In this document: positions 6,559 through 13,578 of the stretch, one piece after another
Numbering within the stretch: the stretch's first letter is position 1
Layout: each line of letters starts with the position of its first letter
Source of the DNA: an uncultured Clostridia bacterium
GTDB taxonomy: Bacteria > Bacillota > Clostridia > Christensenellales > Pumilibacteraceae
DNA length: 23,000 bases
NCBI GenBank assembly: GCA_947589145.1
Contig: CANQCB010000010.1
Location: 1-23,000 of the forward strand
Direction: 5' to 3'
Notes under the pieces: model-generated
Databases searched by the model: none
Told to the model about the DNA's origin: nothing
What the model saw: only the letters and a program-made list of their open reading frames with translations
Made by a program: the position numbers and the translations under genes

Positions 6559-8886
6559 ATGAATACGTTATTGCGCAAAAACACTATAACCGAGCCGAAT
6601 CCCGACGAGATAAAACGGGTATCGGAAAAGTTTGGGTTACTGCCTAAATTGGCAGAACTCTTGTTTTCGCGCGGAATAAAGACGGATGAGCAGATAACTC
6701 GATTTCTGCATGCCGATAAATCGAATTTATACGATCCGTTTTTGATGAAAAATATGCGCGAAGTTGTCGAGCGGGTAAAACAGGCAATATCGAGCGGTGA
6801 GAAAATAATTGTTTACGGCGATTATGACGTGGACGGAATATGCGCGTCTGCTATTCTTTCGCTTTTCTTTTCTTCTTGCGGCGCGGACGTAGTCGTACAC
6901 ATTCCGAACAGGGAAACGGACGGATACGGACTTAACGTAAATTCCATCGAAAGTCTTATCGAAGAACATTTTCCAGACTTGATTTTAACTTGCGATTGCG
7001 GCATTTCGGGCGTCAAAGAAGTGGAACATTGTCAGGACCTCGGCGTGGATATAATTGTGACGGACCACCATGAACCGGGTACGATATTGCCGTCATGCCC
7101 GATAATCAATCCCAAGCAACCCGGCGACGAATATCCGGATAAATTTTTATGCGGCGCAGGCGTGGCTCTTAAACTCGTACAGGCACTTTGCGGCGACGAA
7201 CAATTCCTCGAATATGCGGATATAGCCGCCGTCGCGACCATAGCCGACCTCGTTCCGCTTCTCGACGAAAACCGACTTATCGTACAGTTGGGGCTTAAAA
7301 GGTTGACTTCGGGTAATTGCAACGTCGGATTGAAACGTCTTTTGCACAGTCAGAACATTACGGGCGCGGTTACGTCTGCGGATATCGCGTATCGTATAGC
7401 GCCGCGACTTAACGCCGCCGGGCGCATGGGAGACGCTTATCGCGCATTCGAGATTATAGTTTCCGACGAGTTCAAGATAATTGACGAGAATATAAAAGAA
7501 ATAGAGGAAGCGAACAGCCTTCGAAAAAAACTTTGCGACGAGATTTACGGCGAGGCGGAAATCGATCTCGCTTTCGAGGATATTTCCGAAAACAGAGCAA
7601 TAATTCTCACAAATCCCTCATGGTCAAAGGGCGTGACGGGGATTGCCGCCGCCCGCTTTGCAAGCGAATATAACCGACCCACGTTTATAATCGTGGACAG
7701 AACGGACGAGGGCGTTTACAAAGGCACGGCAAGAGGAATAAAGGGAATAAATATATACGAAGCGTTGACTTATTGCGCCGATCTGCTTGTAGAATTCGGC
7801 GGACATCCCGGTGCGGCGGGTTTCTCCATACAAGAAGAGAAAATACCTGCATTTCGGGTTCGCGTCAACGAATATTTTTCCAAACTCGACGCGTCGTGTT
7901 TCGTTCCGACGGTCGGCTACGATCTCGATATAACCACGAACGAATGTAATTCGCAATTACTTTCCGCTCTGTCGTATATTGAACCGACGGGAAACTCGAA
8001 TGCCCGTCCGCTTTTCCGAATAACTGCGGACAGCGTAAAAGTCGCGCCGTGCAAAAATCCCATGCATTCTTCGGTAAAAATAGGGAACTTACAGACTTAT
8101 GCTTTTAATTTCCAGTCGCGCAATCAATTTTTGATGGGCAATTCACCGAAGGATATAGTCGTGGAATTGTCGGACGGATTGAACGGAGGCGTTTCGGGAT
8201 ACGTTAAGGCGGTCAGCGCGACGCAGCTGTATATCAACGATAATTACGCTTTCGCCAACTATCTTTCCGCGCTTGCGCTTCCGGATATGCCTGCGCCCGT
8301 ATTTACGGAATACGAAGAAGAGGAACTTCCGTCTCTTTTGCCGAAATCGATCTACGGTACTCTGTTTATTTGCGCAGACAGGCAATCTTATGAGAAACTG
8401 CCCGAAAAATCCTTTGTAATTCACGATTACATGTATCGTTCGGAAAAAAACAACTATTCCGGTATTATCGTTTCTCCGTTTATCGACCATAATTTCAACG
8501 TTGCGAATTACACGCGAATAGTGTTTGCGGATACTCCTCCGAGCGAAAACGTAATTGCCTATCTCAATTCAAAGACCAAGGCCCGTATATTCGTGCCTAA
8601 AAACGGCAGGCGTTTATTCGACGGCATAAGCGCAGAACGCGACGTTTTCGGAAAGTATTATTCCGTTATAAAGAGCTATCCCGAAGCCGCGAATTCCAAT
8701 CTTATCGTATATTTCAAAAAATTGTCTCAACTTGTCGGCGGAATTGAGGCAAAACAATTTGTCGTCTGCTATTCGGTATTCAAACAACTCGGATTTATAG
8801 ATATAAAGAACAATCGACTTATTGTGAACGGGGGAGTGCAGAAACCGCTTTCCGATTCCGCTATTTACCGTTCGCTTTTATCTTAA
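6559..8886 (+). CDS. recJ: Single-stranded-DNA-specific exonuclease RecJ
   Basis: A 775-residue DHH-superfamily 5'-3' exonuclease acting on single-stranded DNA in recombination and mismatch or base-excision repair. The motifs are in order: YGDYDVDG (metal-binding Asp88, 90, 92), CDCG (Asp146), TDHHEP (169-171 DHH), the DHHA1 motif GGHPGAAGFS (414-423), then an OB-like region. The C-terminal extension of about 200 residues is the size seen in Firmicutes RecJ and is more variable. ATG 6559 is fixed by family resemblance of the N-terminus, yet no Shine-Dalgarno exists at normal distance: the only purine run, AGAAGG, is inside the terminator stem 16 bases upstream. It is first in the apparent recJ-relA-MBL-hemZ operon, with 12 bases to relA. 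Confidence 0.93.
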   Translation: MNTLLRKNTITEPNPDEIKRVSEKFGLLPKLAELLFSRGIKTDEQITRFLHADKSNLYDPFLMKNMREVVERVKQAISSGEKIIVYGDYDVDGICASAILSLFFSSCGADVVVHIPNRETDGYGLNVNSIESLIEEHFPDLILTCDCGISGVKEVEHCQDLGVDIIVTDHHEPGTILPSCPIINPKQPGDEYPDKFLCGAGVALKLVQALCGDEQFLEYADIAAVATIADLVPLLDENRLIVQLGLKRLTSGNCNVGLKRLLHSQNITGAVTSADIAYRIAPRLNAAGRMGDAYRAFEIIVSDEFKIIDENIKEIEEANSLRKKLCDEIYGEAEIDLAFEDISENRAIILTNPSWSKGVTGIAAARFASEYNRPTFIIVDRTDEGVYKGTARGIKGINIYEALTYCADLLVEFGGHPGAAGFSIQEEKIPAFRVRVNEYFSKLDASCFVPTVGYDLDITTNECNSQLLSALSYIEPTGNSNARPLFRITADSVKVAPCKNPMHSSVKIGNLQTYAFNFQSRNQFLMGNSPKDIVVELSDGLNGGVSGYVKAVSATQLYINDNYAFANYLSALALPDMPAPVFTEYEEEELPSLLPKSIYGTLFICADRQSYEKLPEKSFVIHDYMYRSEKNNYSGIIVSPFIDHNFNVANYTRIVFADTPPSENVIAYLNSKTKARIFVPKNGRRLFDGISAERDVFGKYYSVIKSYPEAANSNLIVYFKKLSQLVGGIEAKQFVVCYSVFKQLGFIDIKNNRLIVNGGVQKPLSDSAIYRSLLS

Positions 8887-8898
8887 AAGGAGGTATGT

Positions 8899-11037
8899 AT
8901 GCAAAGACTTCTTGCGAGATGCGAATTGATTTATTCGCAGGAACATCGCGAAATAATCGCAAAGGTACTCGATTACGCTACAAAAAAGCATGAAGGGCAG
9001 AAGCGCGTTTCAGGCGAGCCTTATATCGTTCACCCGATCGCGGTTGCGAACATACTTCTCGACTTGGGCATGGATTACAGTTCGATCTGCGCCGCGCTTT
9101 TGCACGACGTTCTCGAAGATACCGACGCTTCCGAGGAGGAACTTCGTAAACTCTTCGGCAACACTATTACCGAACTTGTTCTCGGCGTAACAAAACTCAA
9201 AAAAATAACCTTTACGTCCAAAGAGCAAGAGCAGGCGGAGAACTTCCGCAAAATGTTCTTTGCAATGGCAAAGGATATTCGCGTTCTTATCATAAAACTC
9301 GCGGATCGTTTGCATAATATGCGTACCATAGAGCCGCTTTCGCGCGAACGTCAAGTGGCGCTGGCGAACGAAACGTTGGAAATCTATGCACGACTTGCTT
9401 CTCGTCTCGGTCTCAGTTATATGAAATGCGAAATGGAAGACATTTGTCTCAAAGTCCTGCACCCCGAAGCGTATGCGCAAATCGTTAAAGAGGTTTCGCT
9501 CAAAAGACAGGAACGACAGGAAATCGTGGACAAACTTTGCGACGTTCTCCGTGATATGATGAACAAACATCATATGGTGGGAGAGGTAAGCGGACGGCCC
9601 AAACATTTTTACAGCATATACAAAAAAATGACCGAAAAGCACAAGACCTTCGAGCAAATCTACGACTTGACGGCTGTGCGCATAATCGTGGAAAACGTCG
9701 AGGCGTGTTATGAAGTGCTCGGACTCATTCACTCGCATTGGAAGCCCATTCCCGGTCGCTTCAAGGATTATATCGCCGTTCCGAAGCCCAACAACTATCA
9801 ATCTCTTCATACCACCGTCATGACGAACTACGGTACGCCTTTCGAGATACAGATAAGGACTTATGAAATGCACCGTATAGCCGAATACGGTATAGCGGCG
9901 CATTGGAAATATAAGGAGCACGTTAATTCGCCCGAGAATGACGCGGACGACAAACTCAAATGGCTTCGCGGCGTTATGGACGCTCAGAGCGAGGTCGCCG
10001 ATCCTCAGGAGCTTTACGAATCTCTCAAAGTTGATCTTTACGAGGGGCAGGTGTTTATTTTTACGCCGAAAGGCGACGTCGTAATTCTGCCGGAAGGATC
10101 TACGCCCATTGACTTTGCATACAGCGTTCACAGCGAAATCGGAAACAGGTGCGTGGGAGCAAAGATAAATAACCGAATCGTACCTCTCGAAACGAAGTTG
10201 GAAACGGGCGACTATGTGGAAATAATCACGTCAAACAGCGCAAAGGGACCCAGCCGAGACTGGCTTCGCGTTGTGCAAACCACGCAAGCAAAGACAAAAA
10301 TCCGCGCATGGTTCAAGAAAGAAATGAAGGAGGACAACATACGGAAAGGCAGAGAGATGCTCGAACTCGAAGCAAAACGTCTCGGCTTTAATCTTCCCGT
10401 TCTCATGAAACCCGAATGGCTGGACGTAATCATGCAACGATATTCGATATCTTCGCTCGACGATCTTTACGCTTCCGTGGGTTACGGCGGATATTCCGTT
10501 CATCAGATTGTTCCGAAACTAATCGACTTCTATCAAAGAGATCAGAAGGCGAACCTTCCGACCAAAAATATTTCGGCGCACAAGCGCGGCGATACGCGGG
10601 GAATACTCATAAACGGAGAGCCGGATATGCTTTGCCGCATAGGTAAGTGCTGCAATCCCGTCCCGGGCGACAACATAGTGGGGTATATTTCAAACGGACG
10701 CGGCGTCACTATACACCGTAGAGAATGCCCGAATTTATTATCCGTTGACAGAAAAAAACTCATCGACGCGTCTTGGGGCGACAAAACGGACAATATGTTT
10801 ACCGTGTCTCTCCAAATAGAGGCGAGGAACAAAAACAACCTGATTGTCGATATTTCGACGGTTATTTCCGAACTTAAACTTACCCTCGTTTCCATTAACG
10901 GAAAGGTGGATAAAAACGATACTGCCATTTTCACTATCGGGGTAAACGTCAACAATATCCGCGAGATCGATTTGTTAATGACAAAATTACAACAACTTGA
11001 ACCTGTGAGCAAGGTTTTCAGGAACACTTCCGTATGA
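8899..11037 (+). CDS. relA: Bifunctional (p)ppGpp synthetase/hydrolase RelA/SpoT
   Basis: A 712-residue cytosolic alarmone enzyme of the long RSH type. The N-terminal HD hydrolase domain has its metal ligands visible (His45, HD 69-70, and ED 73-74 in HDVLEDT), so hydrolase activity is expected. The synthetase domain follows, with GRPKHFYSIYKKM and RFKDYI (287-292); RxKD rather than ExDD is the signature of bifunctional enzymes. Next come the TGS domain (from about 390, VFIFTPKGD), the conserved-cysteine region (KCCNPVPGD) and a C-terminal ACT domain. Excellent ribosome binding site AAAGGAGG (8887-8894). The stop overlaps the next gene's ATG by 4 bases, so the two are translationally coupled. 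Confidence 0.95.
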   Translation: MQRLLARCELIYSQEHREIIAKVLDYATKKHEGQKRVSGEPYIVHPIAVANILLDLGMDYSSICAALLHDVLEDTDASEEELRKLFGNTITELVLGVTKLKKITFTSKEQEQAENFRKMFFAMAKDIRVLIIKLADRLHNMRTIEPLSRERQVALANETLEIYARLASRLGLSYMKCEMEDICLKVLHPEAYAQIVKEVSLKRQERQEIVDKLCDVLRDMMNKHHMVGEVSGRPKHFYSIYKKMTEKHKTFEQIYDLTAVRIIVENVEACYEVLGLIHSHWKPIPGRFKDYIAVPKPNNYQSLHTTVMTNYGTPFEIQIRTYEMHRIAEYGIAAHWKYKEHVNSPENDADDKLKWLRGVMDAQSEVADPQELYESLKVDLYEGQVFIFTPKGDVVILPEGSTPIDFAYSVHSEIGNRCVGAKINNRIVPLETKLETGDYVEIITSNSAKGPSRDWLRVVQTTQAKTKIRAWFKKEMKEDNIRKGREMLELEAKRLGFNLPVLMKPEWLDVIMQRYSISSLDDLYASVGYGGYSVHQIVPKLIDFYQRDQKANLPTKNISAHKRGDTRGILINGEPDMLCRIGKCCNPVPGDNIVGYISNGRGVTIHRRECPNLLSVDRKKLIDASWGDKTDNMFTVSLQIEARNKNNLIVDISTVISELKLTLVSINGKVDKNDTAIFTIGVNVNNIREIDLLMTKLQQLEPVSKVFRNTSV

Positions 11038-11651
11038 TAAAAATAAAAAGAGTAACCGTAATAAGCGCAATTGCAACGAATTGCTATATCGTGTGGTCGG
11101 AGGGCAGAACAGACGCGGTAATCGTGGATCCGGGTGCGGAATACGAAAAAATCGTGCGTGTTTTGCATGAAAACGGACTGACTGCGAAAGCGGTGCTTCT
11201 TACTCATGCTCACTACGACCATTGCAACGCCGCCGCTCGGTTTCAAAAAGACGGTTGCACGGTATATCTGCATTCGTCGGACGTCTATTTGCTCGAATCA
11301 GGTGAAAATCTTGCCTGGCGGCACGGAATAGAGTTCGAAAACTTCCGTCCCGACGTGTTGCTTGAAGACGGAACCGTCATTAACGAATGCGGCATGACTT
11401 TTACAACGCTCCATACGCCCGGGCATACAGGCGGGTCGGTTTGTTTCGTGACGGAGAATACAATTTTTTCGGGCGATACGCTGTTCTATATGACGGTGGG
11501 TCGAACGGACTTTGCAACGGGCAGTCAGTCCTCTCTCATTGCGTCCGTTCGAAATAAATTATTTGCGCTTGACGGCGATTATACCGTTTGCCCGGGGCAC
11601 GGGGATATAACAACTCTCGATTTCGAGAGGAAATACAATCCGTATGTTTAA
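11034..11651 (+). CDS. Metallo-beta-lactamase-fold hydrolase (glyoxalase II-like)
   Basis: A 205-residue cytosolic MBL-fold protein. The metal-site motif THAHYDH supplies His58, His60, Asp62 and His63. Further ligands are His131 (TPGHTGGS), Asp148 (FSGDTLF) and His189 (CPGHGD), so a full dinuclear zinc or iron site is present. Its size and motifs match the YcbL/YqgX-type glyoxalase II-like subgroup, but without the C-terminal substrate domain of true GloB, so the substrate is unknown. It starts inside the relA stop (ATGA overlap) and ends inside hemZ by 8 bases. A small MBL hydrolase downstream of relA is common in Clostridia. Confidence 0.88.
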   Translation: MIKIKRVTVISAIATNCYIVWSEGRTDAVIVDPGAEYEKIVRVLHENGLTAKAVLLTHAHYDHCNAAARFQKDGCTVYLHSSDVYLLESGENLAWRHGIEFENFRPDVLLEDGTVINECGMTFTTLHTPGHTGGSVCFVTENTIFSGDTLFYMTVGRTDFATGSQSSLIASVRNKLFALDGDYTVCPGHGDITTLDFERKYNPYV

Positions 11652-13008
11652 TCTGATATCCAACGTCGAACATTTTCGCAACGATATTGCGGAGGAAATA
11701 CGGCTATTTACCGCATTTGAATCGGATATATGCGTAAATCTGTATACATCCGATTTTTTGCGTTGTACGGTGAAATTCGACGGTAAATCGAGCGAATACG
11801 AATGCGAGTTGCCAAAGGGCGACGGTATGACGGTGAAACGGCTCACTAAACGTTTTGTTAAACTGTCCGTATATAAGTCGCTGTCGCGGACGTACGGCGA
11901 ATTGCCGTGGGGCAGCCTTACGGGAGTGCGCCCGACCAAACTTGCATACGAGTGGCTGAAAAACGGCAAAGAAAAGGACTTGCAACGATATCTTTCGGAA
12001 ACATTTTTTGTAAGCGAGAAAAAGGCGAACACGATTTCCGAAATAATTTCCGCGCAACTTCCCTATATAAAAAATCTCGAAAATGCGATAAACGTTTACG
12101 TTCATGTGCCTTTTTGTAACGGACGTTGCTCGTATTGTTCGTTTCCGTCTGCGGATATAAACAAAAATTCCGCGCTTATCGACGAATATGTCGATCGTCT
12201 TTGCGAAGAAGTTCGCGCCGTAAAAGGTATAATAGCGAACCAAGGCAAAGAAATTTTGTCCGTATATGTCGGCGGCGGCACGCCGTCTGTGCTCAGCGAA
12301 AAACAAATATCCGAATTGCTTGCGGCGATAGACGCGGCGGGCAAGGAATTTACCTTCGAGGCGGGGCGACCCGACAGCATAACCGACGAAAAATTACGGA
12401 CGCTTAAAGAGGGCGGAGTAAACAGAATTTGCATAAATCCGCAGACTTTGAATGACAAAACGCTTGCTTCGATAGGTCGAAAACATACCGCGGCGCAGTT
12501 TTACGAGGCATACGGACTTGCGCAAAAATACGGGTTTATAATAAATACCGATATTATTGCCGGGTTGGAAGAGAATTTCGAGGACTTTGCGCATACGATT
12601 GACGGTATATACGAACTGAAACCGCATAACGTAACGGTTCACACGCTCAGTCGTAAACGCGGCTCCGATCTTGCCGAAAAACGCTTGCATTGCGAAGATA
12701 TCAACCGCATGACGGACTATGCATACGACAGGCTTACCGAAAAATACAGACCCTATTATCTTTACCGACAGAAGAATATGCTCGGCGGTTTGGAAAACAC
12801 GGGTTTCAGTTTGTCGGGCTTCGAGTGCGTGAATAATATAACCGTCATGGAAGAACTCGTGCCCGTTTACGCTTGCGGCGCGGGCAGTATTTCCAAAAAC
12901 ATAGTAAACGGAGTTATAACGCGCCACGCTTCGCCCAAGGATGTAAAATTATATTTGGATGAATACGAGGAGCGTTTTCGCCGAAAAGCGGAATTTTTTG
13001 CCACGTAG
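11644..13008 (+). CDS. hemZ: HemZ-type coproporphyrinogen III dehydrogenase (radical SAM)
   Basis: A 454-residue radical SAM protein. The hallmark PWGSLTGVRPTK (88-99) lies in an N-terminal extension that distinguishes HemZ from HemN and HemW. The SAM cluster motif is Cys158-x3-Cys162-x2-Cys165 (HVPFCNGRCSYCSF), followed by GGGTP and, near the end, YYLYRQKNMLGGLENTG, also typical for HemZ. The annotated reaction is oxygen-independent oxidation of coproporphyrinogen III. No other heme-pathway gene is in view, so the true substrate may differ. It starts within the end of the MBL gene, with AGAGG (11626-11630) somewhat distant. It is the last gene of the recJ-relA operon; I see no clear terminator before the rpsO promoter. 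Confidence 0.88.
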   Translation: MFNLISNVEHFRNDIAEEIRLFTAFESDICVNLYTSDFLRCTVKFDGKSSEYECELPKGDGMTVKRLTKRFVKLSVYKSLSRTYGELPWGSLTGVRPTKLAYEWLKNGKEKDLQRYLSETFFVSEKKANTISEIISAQLPYIKNLENAINVYVHVPFCNGRCSYCSFPSADINKNSALIDEYVDRLCEEVRAVKGIIANQGKEILSVYVGGGTPSVLSEKQISELLAAIDAAGKEFTFEAGRPDSITDEKLRTLKEGGVNRICINPQTLNDKTLASIGRKHTAAQFYEAYGLAQKYGFIINTDIIAGLEENFEDFAHTIDGIYELKPHNVTVHTLSRKRGSDLAEKRLHCEDINRMTDYAYDRLTEKYRPYYLYRQKNMLGGLENTGFSLSGFECVNNITVMEELVPVYACGAGSISKNIVNGVITRHASPKDVKLYLDEYEERFRRKAEFFAT

Positions 13009-13041
13009 CGGGGTAAATTTTCAATATTACATATTAAATCG

Positions 13042-13070
13042 TTTACTTTTTCGATTTTGTATGTTATAAT
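13042..13070 (+). promoter_or_regulatory. Promoter upstream of rpsO
   Basis: TTTACT (13042-13047), a 17-base spacer and a perfect TATAAT (13065-13070), preceded by ATGT. The predicted start near 13077 falls right at the beginning of the structured rpsO leader. Confidence 0.8.
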
Positions 13071-13079
13071 ACGCGTGTA

Positions 13080-13128
13080 CCTTAAATCTCGGGGCATTGC
13101 GCTCTCCACGCAGACGCTCAGATTAAGG
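13080..13128 (+). promoter_or_regulatory. Structured 5' leader of rpsO, possible S15 autoregulatory element
   Basis: CCTTAAATCT (13080-13089) pairs with AGATTAAGG (13120-13128) with one bulged A, enclosing a GC-rich interior with a possible inner TTGCG/CGCAG stem around a 7-base loop. The structure begins at the expected transcription start and ends 13 bases before the rpsO Shine-Dalgarno. Many bacteria regulate rpsO through S15 binding to its own leader, and several unrelated structures are known. Assigning this one to S15 control is inference from position and folding only. Confidence 0.5.
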
Positions 13129-13156
13129 CGAATAAAATCCATGGGAGGTTAAACAA

Positions 13157-13420
13157 ATGGACAAGGAACAGAAAGCGGCTATAATTGCCAAGTATGCTAC
13201 GCACCCCGGTGACACGGGTAGCCCCGAAGTGCAGATCGCGCTTCTTACGGAGAGGATCAATCATCTTACCGAGCACCTTAAAGTGCATCAGAAAGATCAC
13301 CATTCGCGCAGAGGTTTGTTGCAAATGGTAGGTTCGAGACGTAGCTTACTCAATTATTTGAAAGAGCTCGATATCGAGAGATACAGAAAGATTGTCGCCG
13401 ATTTGGAATTGAGAAAGTAA
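13157..13420 (+). CDS. rpsO: 30S ribosomal protein S15
   Basis: An 87-residue protein, one or two residues shorter than usual. It contains the full S15 signature: GDTGSPEVQIALLTERI, NHLTEHLKVHQKDHHSRRGLL and RRSLLNYLK. It binds 16S rRNA early in assembly of the small subunit platform. GGGAGG (13142-13147) lies at suitable distance from ATG 13157. It precedes pnp, the widespread rpsO-pnp pairing, and is separated from it by a GGAA-capped hairpin. Confidence 0.98.
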   Translation: MDKEQKAAIIAKYATHPGDTGSPEVQIALLTERINHLTEHLKVHQKDHHSRRGLLQMVGSRRSLLNYLKELDIERYRKIVADLELRK

Positions 13421-13432
13421 AAACGCAACCCG

Positions 13433-13470
13433 AAGGGGCGGACGGAAGTTCGCTCCTTTCATTCGTTTAT
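13433..13470 (+). terminator. GGAA-capped hairpin between rpsO and pnp (partial terminator or processing site)
   Basis: AAGGGGCGGAC (13433-13443) pairs with GTTCGCTCCTT (13448-13458) in an 11-bp stem, two pairs being G-T, closed by a GGAA tetraloop. A U-rich but interrupted stretch follows (TCATTCGTTTATTATT). It can end part of the rpsO transcripts or serve as an RNase cleavage site. I see no convincing separate pnp promoter, so some readthrough into pnp is expected. Confidence 0.65.
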
Positions 13471-13482
13471 TATTGTATTCGG

Positions 13483-13510
13483 CGGCTCGGTCGTTCGACG
13501 GGGATAGCCG
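13483..13510 (+). promoter_or_regulatory. Possible stem-loop in the pnp leader
   Basis: CGGCT (13483-13487) can pair with AGCCG (13506-13510), with an inner GTC-GTTC-GAC hairpin (13490-13499). In other bacteria PNPase controls its own mRNA through a leader hairpin cut by RNase III. Here only a short, irregular fold in the right place is visible. Confidence 0.25.
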
Positions 13511-13578
13511 AGAAGATTTCTTGCAGACAATTAAAAATTCGCAGATTAAGTAGATTAAAATAGGAGATAGATCTGAAA

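Noticed and set aside
9010..10131. Long minus-strand open frame opposite relA (similar ones oppose pnp at 13555-14616 and 14734-16011)
   Set aside because: These are shadows of strongly conserved genes, with compositionally odd translations rich in Phe, Arg and Tyr and no recognisable domain.
11644..13008. HemW or HemN identity for the radical SAM gene
   Set aside because: The long N-terminal extension with WGSLTGVRPTK and the YRQKNMLGGLEN motif are characteristic of HemZ rather than HemN or HemW.
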